A stretch of 30,521 nt of DNA from NCBI GenBank assembly GCA_964525945.1, contig CAZGKX010000028.1:1-30521 (forward strand), given 5' to 3'. The notes beneath the pieces are model-generated. The model saw nothing but the letters and a program-made list of their open reading frames with translations. It had not been told where the DNA came from and did no database searches. A program made the position numbers and the translations under genes. Positions 16,439-23,442 of the stretch are shown here, one piece after another. Source of the DNA: CAZGKX01 sp964525945. Lineage in GTDB: Bacteria > Pseudomonadota > Gammaproteobacteria > Legionellales > Legionellaceae. How positions within the stretch are numbered: the first letter of the stretch is position 1; each line of letters begins with the position of its first letter.

Positions 16439-17636
16439 AATGCCTCTACCACAACCCTGGTATCAGTCAGAAAAAATCCTTTGCATAGCGCTTTGTGCTT
16501 TTTTATTTGCCATACCGGTCAGCAGTTCTCTTAAAAGCATCAGCGAAGTTGTCGTTTTATTTTTAATCGTCACGACCCAATTGAACAAAAGGTCTCTGCA
16601 TTTTCTATCCCAGCAAATGTGGGTACGAGCGACCGCGATTTTTTTATGCATTGTTATCGTGGCATGCTTCTGGAGCCCAGCAGGATGGGGTGATTTGAGT
16701 TTTGTTCTCGAAAAATACAGTAAATTAATTTGGCTGCCTGTACTGACGCTTGGTTTTGCAAATAGAAAGACCCGTATGTGGAGTTTGCACGCATTTATGG
16801 CGGCCATGGTATTAATTTGTGCCATTGCCTTGTGCCGTTCTTTCGGCTGGCTTTATTCGAAAGATCCTTCTGGCACCGTCTTTCGAAATTACATCATGAA
16901 TGGTCATATGGTGGCTTTTGCCAGTTATTTAGCGGCTTATTTCGCTGTAAAAAAACCCGCATTCCGTGTTGGTTATATTGGGTTATTTTTACTGTACACC
17001 TATGAAGTGCTTTTTGTTAGCATTGGACGAACGGGATATATTGTTTATTTCATGCTCATGGCGTTGCTGTTGCTGCAATTATTAAAGAAAAAGCAACTCA
17101 TCGTAGGGATGCTTGTTTTATTGTTTGCTGGAACCCTGTTGTTGCATTTTAGTCCCACCATGCAACAAGGCGTTAAAAATGTCCAAACCGATGTGCTTAA
17201 TTTTAATCATGGTCACGAGGACACCTCCCTGGGGTTTCGCTTCCAATTTTATCGCTTTGCCTTTGAGTTATTTAAGCGAAGTCCTATTGTAGGAAATGGT
17301 ACAGCCAGTGTAGCCTATTATTTCAACACCGACCATCCCGTCCCTAATTGGAAAAAACATTTACATGAGCCCCACAATCAGTATTGGATGATCGCTGCGG
17401 AATACGGCTGTCTTGGATTATTCAGTTATTTATTTTTATTATTTTCCTTCATTTACGCAGCGTTGCGGCTCAAGGAAATGAAATATTTCGCGTTTGCCTT
17501 GTTGCTGCCTTTTATTGTGGGCTGCTTTACAGACTCACTCTTGTTTTATTCAGGAAGCGGTTATTTTTTTCTGACCATGTTGGCATTGTGTTTGGGTGAA
17601 TCTTTTCAAGACTATAAGAGTAAACAACAATGCTAA
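16416..17636 (+). CDS. O-antigen ligase-like membrane protein (Wzy_C family)
   Basis: A 406-residue integral membrane protein with about eleven or twelve hydrophobic segments. It has the WaaL/Wzy layout: a large periplasmic loop (about 250-330) flanked by helices and containing RFQFYRFAFELFKRSPIVGNG and HEPHNQYW (H317, H320, N321), the family's conserved histidine-asparagine site. An earlier SIGRTGY segment supplies the family's conserved arginine. WaaL joins O-antigen to lipid A-core in the periplasm; Wzy polymerases share the same fold, so polymerase is the alternative. AAGGAAG lies eight bases ahead of the ATG, inside the preceding gene. It overlaps licD by seven bases. Confidence 0.87.
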   Translation: MTTHITHEMPLPQPWYQSEKILCIALCAFLFAIPVSSSLKSISEVVVLFLIVTTQLNKRSLHFLSQQMWVRATAIFLCIVIVACFWSPAGWGDLSFVLEKYSKLIWLPVLTLGFANRKTRMWSLHAFMAAMVLICAIALCRSFGWLYSKDPSGTVFRNYIMNGHMVAFASYLAAYFAVKKPAFRVGYIGLFLLYTYEVLFVSIGRTGYIVYFMLMALLLLQLLKKKQLIVGMLVLLFAGTLLLHFSPTMQQGVKNVQTDVLNFNHGHEDTSLGFRFQFYRFAFELFKRSPIVGNGTASVAYYFNTDHPVPNWKKHLHEPHNQYWMIAAEYGCLGLFSYLFLLFSFIYAALRLKEMKYFAFALLLPFIVGCFTDSLLFYSGSGYFFLTMLALCLGESFQDYKSKQQC

Positions 17637-18502
17637 GAAAGAAACCCAATAACAATATTTACCTTGATTTTAGCGTGCAACACGATGGGCGATTGCGGCA
17701 AGCCCAATTAAAAATGGTGGACATGCTGGTTGTAATTGATCAACTGTGCCAACGGCATAGCATTGAGTATTGGCTTGATCGAGGCTCCTTATTAGGCGCC
17801 GTACGCCACCAAGGATTTATCCCTTGGGATGATGATATTGATATTGCAATGCCAAGGGCCAGTTATGACGCATTTCTGGCGATAGCCCCTCAAGAATTAC
17901 CCAGCCATTTGTGGGTGCAAACGGTTCATAGCGACCCCGGTTATTTCAATTTGGCAGCCCCCTTAAAAATACGGGATCTCAACAGCCGATTTATCGAAAA
18001 ACATGAAAAAGGCACCGAACCCTATCAGCAAGGCATTTTCATTGATGTATTCCCTTACGATGTCATGCCCAACAATGCCTTGGAGCGCAAATTTTATAAG
18101 TTTTTAGGCAAGAAATTATGGCGTTTATTGAGTCATAAGTATGGCACAGTCGTGATTGGCAGCCATGCCGAGATTTACCAAATGCTCGGGTATTTAGTCT
18201 CAAAAACGACACTGGAAAACGCTCTAAAATACCTTATCCAACACGCCAATCAGCAAAACAGTACTTATTTGGGTTATGGCTATGATTCAACCAAGAACAT
18301 TGCGTTGTCCAAACAAATTATTTACCCATTAAAGCGCATGCGCTTTGAAACAGCAGAATTAAATGTGGTGAACGATACGGACGCCATGTTGACACAAATA
18401 TACGGGGATTATTTAACACTTCCCCCCGAACACAAGCGTAAATTAAACCATTGCAAAGAACTGATTCCACATTTCGAACAACCCCTTTCGCTAAACAGGT
18501 AA
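17630..18502 (+). CDS. LicD family phosphotransferase (phosphocholine-type LPS decoration)
   Basis: A 290-residue LicD protein. The family nucleotidyltransferase-like core is clear: YWLDRGSLLGAVRHQGFIPWDDDIDIAMPR spans residues 48-76, with GS at 52-53 and the metal-binding DDDID at 67-71. FIDVFPYD lies further along. LicD enzymes move phosphocholine or a related phospho-group from a CDP-activated donor onto surface glycans. It is third in the LPS operon and overlaps the ligase gene, so its acceptor is probably LPS. No CDP-choline synthesis genes are present in this window, so the donor group is uncertain. Confidence 0.88.
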   Translation: MLRKKPNNNIYLDFSVQHDGRLRQAQLKMVDMLVVIDQLCQRHSIEYWLDRGSLLGAVRHQGFIPWDDDIDIAMPRASYDAFLAIAPQELPSHLWVQTVHSDPGYFNLAAPLKIRDLNSRFIEKHEKGTEPYQQGIFIDVFPYDVMPNNALERKFYKFLGKKLWRLLSHKYGTVVIGSHAEIYQMLGYLVSKTTLENALKYLIQHANQQNSTYLGYGYDSTKNIALSKQIIYPLKRMRFETAELNVVNDTDAMLTQIYGDYLTLPPEHKRKLNHCKELIPHFEQPLSLNR

Positions 18503-18507
18503 CGAAA

Positions 18508-18530
18508 ACCCCGACAAAAGCGGGGTCATG
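18508..18530 (-). terminator. Terminator for the gcdH operon
   Basis: ACCCCG (18508-18513) pairs with CGGGGT (18521-18526) around a seven-base loop. Read on the minus strand the stem is followed by TTTTCGTT, a short T-run, 20 bases beyond the acyl-CoA dehydrogenase stop. It also lies just past the licD stop on the other strand, where no T-run follows. Confidence 0.6.
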
Positions 18531-18545
18531 CGTGGGATAAAACCG

Positions 18546-19703
18546 TCAACCAAAAGCATTGATACCCGTGATATGCCGACCCAATACCAACGTATGCACA
18601 TTGTCTGTGCCCTCGTAGGTAAACACGGACTCCAGATTTAACATATGCCGAATGACATGGTATTCCAAGCTAATCCCATTGGCTCCCAATAAATTACGAC
18701 ACATCCGGGCAATCGCAATAGCCTCTCGACAAGCATTGCCTTTCGCCAGCGAAATCATGGTCGGGGTTTCACGGTGTTGATCTTTCAAACGTCCAATCTG
18801 CAAGTTTAGGCATTGGGCTTTTAGAATTTCGGTGTACATCATCGCCAAATCTTTTTGAACAAGCTGGAAAGATGCGAGTGGTTTGTTAAATTGTTGCCGT
18901 TCCAATAACGTGTCACGAGTGATGTCAAAACAAGCCATTGCAGCCCCCATCGCTCCCCAAGCAATGCCATAACGCGCCTGACTTAAACAACTCAACGCAG
19001 CGCCTAGTCCTTTTTCACTTCCTGGCAATAGGTTTTCATCCGGCACAAACACATTATCGAAAATCAATTCCCCAGTTAATGAAGCGCGCAAGGACATTTT
19101 TAATTTAATTTCTTGCCGCTTAAATCCAGCGAATTCTTTTTCAACAATAAACCCACGGATTCCTTGGTCTGTTTTTGCCCAAACAATGGCAAGATCAGCG
19201 ATGGTAGCGTTGGTGATCCACATTTTAGAACCATTTAAACGCCATCCACCGTCAACTTTTTTAGCGTACGTTCGCATGCTAGCAGGATCTGAGCCCGAAT
19301 CCGGTTCAGTCAAACCAAAGCAGCCAATGGTATCACCCGCGGCCATGGACGGTAAAAATCGCTGCTTTTGTTGCTCATTGCCAAAACGAAAAATAGGAAA
19401 CATGCACAACGAACTTTGCACCGAAACAAAACTGCGCAGACCGCTATCGCCTTTTTCCAACTCCTGACAAACCAGCCCGTAAGCCACATAAGAGGCCCCT
19501 GCTCCGCCATATTCGGCAGGCAATGTTAGACCCAGCAAACCCAAATTTGCTGATTTTTTAATCAATTCCAGGGGAAAATGGGCCTGCTCAAATGCCTCCG
19601 TCATCAACGGCACAACATCATGGCTCACAAAACGTGCCACAGTATCGCGTATCATCCGTTCATCATCGTGTAACAGCTCATCAAGACACAACAAATCGTC
19701 CAT
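18546..19703 (-). CDS. gcdH: Glutaryl-CoA dehydrogenase
   Basis: A 385-residue acyl-CoA dehydrogenase. Two features single out the glutaryl-CoA subclass: the LRSFVSVQSSL segment, whose R90 corresponds to the human Arg94 that holds the substrate carboxylate, and the catalytic Glu364 in TYEGTDNVHTLVLGRHITG. FAD-binding motifs CFGLTEPDSGSDP and WITNA are present. The reaction is oxidative decarboxylation of glutaryl-CoA to crotonyl-CoA, in lysine and tryptophan breakdown. The ATG at 19703 is chosen for the AGGAGGAG seven bases upstream; the frame extends 16 codons further without good character. It overlaps the end of the E1 beta gene by 23 bases, so translation is likely coupled. The hairpin at 18508-18530 follows. 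Confidence 0.92.
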   Translation of the reverse strand: MDDLLCLDELLHDDERMIRDTVARFVSHDVVPLMTEAFEQAHFPLELIKKSANLGLLGLTLPAEYGGAGASYVAYGLVCQELEKGDSGLRSFVSVQSSLCMFPIFRFGNEQQKQRFLPSMAAGDTIGCFGLTEPDSGSDPASMRTYAKKVDGGWRLNGSKMWITNATIADLAIVWAKTDQGIRGFIVEKEFAGFKRQEIKLKMSLRASLTGELIFDNVFVPDENLLPGSEKGLGAALSCLSQARYGIAWGAMGAAMACFDITRDTLLERQQFNKPLASFQLVQKDLAMMYTEILKAQCLNLQIGRLKDQHRETPTMISLAKGNACREAIAIARMCRNLLGANGISLEYHVIRHMLNLESVFTYEGTDNVHTLVLGRHITGINAFG

Positions 19704-20826
19704 GCTCTTTCTCCTCCTGCAATGCGCATACAGCATCAATAATTTTTTCACGGCTCGGCAATATATGCTGCCAAGCCGTGCCCAATGGTATAAAGCAATC
19801 TTCGCCAGTGATCCGTTTGATGGGAATATGTGATAAACCGGCTTCGACCAGCAATGTGATGATCGCTTCGCTTACCGAACCACTCCGGCGGCCTTCATCA
19901 ACAATTAAAATTCGTTTCGCTTGCGCGACCTCGTGCAAAATAGCGTTAGCAGGCAATGGACTTAACCAACGCAAATCAATTATTTTGACATCTATTTGGT
20001 GGATTTGGCTTAATAGTTTGGCCGCTTGGCGTGATAAATAATAGCCATTGGCGTAGGTTAAAATGACGGTATCCCCTTCACCATAAACCCCCACCTCACC
20101 GAGTTCGATGGTTTGATGGATAGCCGGGTATTCAAACAACCACGCATTATCCCCTACTTCATGCAAATCTTTGGTCATGTACAACGCAATAGGTTCAAGA
20201 AACACAACAATACGCCCCTGAGTTTGCGCCAATAGCGCACAACTACGCAGCATTTTTGCGGCATCAGGGCCATTGGATGGGCAAGCAACGATGACGCCTG
20301 GTAAATCACGCAAGACCGCAATGGAATTGTCATTGTGGAAATGCCCCCCGAACCCTTTTTGATAAGCAAGGGCCGCTATTCTTAAAATCATGGGATTTTG
20401 GTATTGACCATTGGAGAAAAAAGAAAGCGTGGAGGCTTCACCCCGTAATTGATCTTCGGCATTGTGCAAATACGCTAAAAATTGTATTTCTGGGATGGGT
20501 AAAAAACCATTGTGTGCCATACCAATGGCAGTGCCTAAAATGGTTGTCTCGTCTAAAAGCGTGTCAAAAACACGTCGTTGGCCAAATCGCGCTTGCAAAT
20601 CAGCGGTCACACGGTACACCCCCCCTTTTTTACCCACATCCTCCCCAAACAACACAACATTGGGGTACTGCATCATTAAATCGGTCAGCGCAAAATTAAT
20701 GTGTTGTGATAAATTACGTTTGAGGCTTAATTGCCCATAAGCAGAGGCGAAGGTCTGCATGCGCAGTGCCTCAATGGGCAATGGATAAGCCTTTTGGGGA
20801 CGAGGGGTTGGCAGTAGAGAAGCCAT
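19681..20826 (-). CDS. 2-oxoacid dehydrogenase E1 component, beta part
   Basis: A 381-residue transketolase-type beta subunit. GEDVGKKGGVYRVT and LLDETTILGTAIGMA (with the ThDP-activating Glu) are the family's cofactor motifs. PEIQFLAYLHNAEDQL and the FGGHFHND segment follow, with the C-terminal transketolase domain from about residue 240. The frame stays open upstream of the ATG at 20826 to the assembly gap, reading LLESAAQIMASLLP. This looks like the linker of fused alpha-beta E1 proteins, so 20826 may not be a true start. It works with an E2 and E3 not encoded here. Substrate candidates are pyruvate, branched-chain 2-oxoacids or, from the gcdH neighbour, 2-oxoadipate. Confidence 0.88.
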   Translation of the reverse strand: MASLLPTPRPQKAYPLPIEALRMQTFASAYGQLSLKRNLSQHINFALTDLMMQYPNVVLFGEDVGKKGGVYRVTADLQARFGQRRVFDTLLDETTILGTAIGMAHNGFLPIPEIQFLAYLHNAEDQLRGEASTLSFFSNGQYQNPMILRIAALAYQKGFGGHFHNDNSIAVLRDLPGVIVACPSNGPDAAKMLRSCALLAQTQGRIVVFLEPIALYMTKDLHEVGDNAWLFEYPAIHQTIELGEVGVYGEGDTVILTYANGYYLSRQAAKLLSQIHQIDVKIIDLRWLSPLPANAILHEVAQAKRILIVDEGRRSGSVSEAIITLLVEAGLSHIPIKRITGEDCFIPLGTAWQHILPSREKIIDAVCALQEEKEHGRFVVS

Positions 20827-20851
20827 GATTTGTGCAGCGCTTTCCAGTAGA

Positions 20852-20861
20852 NNNNNNNNNN
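20852..20861. other. Assembly gap (10 N) between E1 alpha and beta
   Basis: Ten N residues, most simply a scaffold placeholder of unknown true length. They lie between the TGA that closes the alpha part (20878-20880) and the open upstream frame of the beta part, so the sequence on both sides of this point should be treated as uncertain. Confidence 0.95.
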
Positions 20862-20877
20862 ATGCCCGACGAAAACC

Positions 20878-21963
20878 TCACCACCTGCTGCCCCGTCGAG
20901 GGTGTTGGAGGAGCAATGCGGCTTGTTCCATCATTTCTTCGTAGCGTTGTTGGTAGAGGCAAACAATGGCATCCGTCGTCATCCACTTTTCTCGGCACAA
21001 CATAGCGGCGGTGTGCAACAGCGGATCATTGGCTTCAATCCGCTCAATTTCAGTCATAGTGCGGTACTGCGATTCAATATCGGAACCCGCATGCCCTAAT
21101 AATCGCACACAACGCATGTGCAGAAATACGGCTTGCTTTTTCTGGCGCGCAAATGCTGCTGCTTCCAGGGCTTTACTGTAACAATCCGCAATATTTAGCC
21201 CATCACAAGCCACATAATGAAGACCCGGCCGCTGTTTGACCGAATCCTCTACCCACATGGACGGTGTGCGGGTGGAAATACCAATCCCATTGTCTTCACA
21301 GATAAAAACCATGGGCAAAGGGTAGTTTTGAGTGGCTAGCCAAGAACAAGCATTTAAGGTGGTTTGTGTGGTGGCGTGGTTTAAAGAAGCATCCCCAAAC
21401 GAACAAAGAATCACCGAATCCGCGTCTAAATGACTTGGCAATGCCAATTCTTTGGCACGCACCATTGAAAATGCAGCGCCCAACGCCTTTGGTAAATGCG
21501 ATGCAATCGTGGAGGTTTGCGGAGGAATATTAAGTGCGACACTTCCAAACACTTTATGCCTGCCACCGGAAATAGGATCGCTCGCTGATGCCATCAACGA
21601 CAACAGCATCTCTTGAACCCCATCCACTCCTTTGTGCTGCTTAGCACGCTGCAGAAAAAAAGCCCCACTTCGGTAGTGCAAAAACGCCATGTCCGTGACA
21701 TGAAATACTTGTCCAAATACAGCATTGCCCTCATGGCCGCTGCTGCCAATGGTGTAATAAACCAGTCCTTTTTCTTTTAATTGTCGAGCAATGAGGTCCA
21801 ATAAACGGGATTTAATTTGAGAGTCAAAAATATCAATGGCTACTTCTTTCGTTAAGCCTGCCATTGCCGGGGTCATGGTGCTGGTCATTTTGGGGAAAAC
21901 ACCTTCTCTTACCCGGTTTAAAAATTGCTCATTGACCCAGCTCGCTCTATCTAAATCGACCAT
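20878..21963 (-). CDS. 2-oxoacid dehydrogenase E1 component, alpha part
   Basis: A 361-residue E1 alpha subunit. YYTIGSSGHEGN (70-80), HYRSG (96-100), the ThDP-Mg motif region GDASLNHA (190-197) and CEDNGIGISTR (222-232) are in family order. HMRCVRLLGHAGSD near 285 is the conserved closing loop. The protein ends with HPRRGSRW at a TGA only 16 bases from the N gap. In fused E1 proteins the alpha part runs directly into a linker like the one preserved beyond the gap, so this stop may be a contig-end error and the two parts may be a single polypeptide. GGAAGG lies four bases before the ATG. It is divergent from the YqhA-family gene. Confidence 0.85.
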   Translation of the reverse strand: MVDLDRASWVNEQFLNRVREGVFPKMTSTMTPAMAGLTKEVAIDIFDSQIKSRLLDLIARQLKEKGLVYYTIGSSGHEGNAVFGQVFHVTDMAFLHYRSGAFFLQRAKQHKGVDGVQEMLLSLMASASDPISGGRHKVFGSVALNIPPQTSTIASHLPKALGAAFSMVRAKELALPSHLDADSVILCSFGDASLNHATTQTTLNACSWLATQNYPLPMVFICEDNGIGISTRTPSMWVEDSVKQRPGLHYVACDGLNIADCYSKALEAAAFARQKKQAVFLHMRCVRLLGHAGSDIESQYRTMTEIERIEANDPLLHTAAMLCREKWMTTDAIVCLYQQRYEEMMEQAALLLQHPRRGSRW

Positions 21964-22048
21964 GATGCCTTCCAGTGCTTCTATTGATTTACAAGGATTG
22001 AAACGCTACGATACCCCACAATACCAAAAATAACCAAGAAAGCAAAAG

Positions 22049-22588
22049 ATGAATCAAACACAATTTAAAAATAAACTAGGGCGTTTTATTTTCATGAGCC
22101 GTTGGTTACAATTGCCGCTTTACTTGGGATTGATTTGTATTTTAGCGTTGTACGTGTACCGTTTTCTTGCTGAATTGGTGGAACTTGCCGCTCATATCGA
22201 TGGTTTAAGCGATACGCAAGTGATGTTAGGTGCGTTGGATCTCATTGATGTGGTGATGATTGCAAATTTGCTCATCATGGTTGTGATGGGTGGTTACGAA
22301 ACGTTTGTCTCCAATTTAAATTTAACCGATCACCCCGATCAACCCGAATGGCTCGATCACCTCGATGCCGGCGCCATGAAAATAAAACTCGCATTGGCCT
22401 TAATTGGTATTTCTTCTATTCATTTATTACGCACCTTCATTGATCCCGAAAACTATTCGAACACATCCATCATGTGGCAAGTAGGCATTCACCTTACACT
22501 GCTGGTTTCAGCATTAACCATTGCCGTAACGAATAGAATGTTGGTGTCCACCGAGGTGCAAAAAAATGGTTATCACGAACACCACTGA
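22049..22588 (+). CDS. YqhA/UPF0114 family membrane protein
   Basis: A 179-residue inner-membrane protein of the UPF0114 (YqhA) family. Hydrophobic segments lie at about 20-42, 64-82, 112-128 and 142-160. The family's SRWLQLPLYLGL opening, the DLIDVVMIANLLIMVVMGGYETFVS stretch and the WLDHLDAGAMKIKLA segment after the second membrane helix are all present. Function of the family is not established. AAGAAAG lies upstream of the ATG. The gene is divergent from E1 alpha with 85 bases between and is followed by tRNA-Pro. Confidence 0.88.
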   Translation: MNQTQFKNKLGRFIFMSRWLQLPLYLGLICILALYVYRFLAELVELAAHIDGLSDTQVMLGALDLIDVVMIANLLIMVVMGGYETFVSNLNLTDHPDQPEWLDHLDAGAMKIKLALALIGISSIHLLRTFIDPENYSNTSIMWQVGIHLTLLVSALTIAVTNRMLVSTEVQKNGYHEHH

Positions 22589-22670
22589 GACCTAAATAAC
22601 TAATTTTTTAATGTCTTGAACCATTTCATCTTGTCATTTCAGCAAAGACCCGCTATCATTCACCACCAAT

Positions 22671-22747
22671 CGGGGCGTAGCGCAGCCTGGTAGCGTACTA
22701 GCATGGGGTGCTAGTGGTCGAAGGTTCAAATCCTTCCGTCCCGACCA
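22671..22747 (+). tRNA. tRNA-Pro (anticodon GGG)
   Basis: A 77-base cloverleaf with the 3' CCA encoded. The acceptor arm CGGGGCG pairs with CGTCCCG (one G-U pair). The D arm GCGCAGCCTGGTAGCG, the anticodon stem CTAGC/GCTAG around the loop ATGGGGT, and the T arm AAGG-TTCAAAT-CCTT are all intact. GGG reads CCC and CCU proline codons. The A+T-richer accessory region with an ISL3 fragment begins immediately after it. Confidence 0.96.
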
Positions 22748-22756
22748 AATAAATCC

Positions 22757-22783
22757 GGGCTCTTTCCCCTTTGCGGGGGCACT
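22757..22783 (+). terminator. Possible tRNA terminator or ISL3-type end
   Basis: CCCC (22766-22769) can pair with the G-run at 22775-22779 around TTTGC, ten bases or more past the tRNA, and is followed by an imperfect T-rich stretch. The same place reads GGGCTCTTT from 22757, similar to the ends of ISL3-family elements. It could be the terminal repeat of the element whose transposase fragment follows. The sequence does not decide between the two. Confidence 0.3.
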
Positions 22784-22786
22784 TTC

Positions 22787-23338
22787 TCAAGCACATAATA
22801 CTCTAACCCTAATTCTATAATTTTCAAAGTTTCTAAAACCATAAGCCCTTCTTTGAATCAACTTCATCTTGCGATGAAACCCTTCTGTAATCCCATTAGA
22901 CTTTCTAAATCGCCACATCCTGGCAATCTCATCTCTCCATAAATAAAGCGTTTTACCTAGGGTGGCTAAAGCTTTAAACGGGCTTTTTTTCAATGCATCC
23001 ATCATGCTTAAGAATCGAGGTATAGCTTTCCGACACCAATCTTTATTCATGGACCTATGCATCAATAATGTATGCAATTGCTGTTGAAATTGATAAATCG
23101 CATCAATCGCTGGATGCTCAGCAAGAAAAGCATTCCTTTTTATCAATTTCTGAGGTGTAAGCCTGTCAGGCCTGGTTCTTAATAGCGCCAGTATACCTCG
23201 ATTATTTTTTACCTTATCTGAAAGCTCACGATACGTCATCATGCATTGGTGCTGGATTAAACGTATGACATGAAATCTATCAGCCACTATTTTGGCATTC
23301 GGGAAATGTTTTTTAATAATAGAACGATAAGTACCCAT
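22787..23338 (-). pseudogene. ISL3-family transposase, C-terminal fragment
   Basis: 183 codons of a DDE transposase of the ISL3 family. It opens with GTYRSIIKKHFPNAKIVADRFHVIRL, where the second catalytic Asp region lies, and ends with ITEGFHRKMKLIQRRAYGFRNFENYRIR, the family's C-terminal signature with the catalytic Glu. The N-terminal half (zinc-finger and HTH regions and the first Asp, usually about 200 residues) is missing, so the element is not autonomous. The upstream DNA has a ten-base T-run and no further homologous frame. It sits directly after tRNA-Pro, at the core/accessory boundary. Confidence 0.85.
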
Positions 23339-23403
23339 GTTTTTTCTAGCTACTAAGCCCCAATCGGGTTTTTTTTTTATAAATGAATAGATATGGCATG
23401 TAC

Positions 23404-23409
23404 TATAAT
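23404..23409 (+). promoter_or_regulatory. Candidate -10 element of the Fes-like esterase gene
   Basis: A perfect TATAAT lies 34 bases ahead of the ATG at 23443. No matching -35 hexamer is present at 16-18 bases, so the promoter would need an activator or is weak. Confidence 0.35.
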
Positions 23410-23442
23410 TAACACCAAATCATACCTAAAGTGTTTATTAAA

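Noticed and set aside
19592..20041. Open plus-strand frame of 149 codons across gcdH and E1 beta
   Set aside because: It is antisense to two well-conserved enzymes and has no ribosome binding site or recognisable domain.
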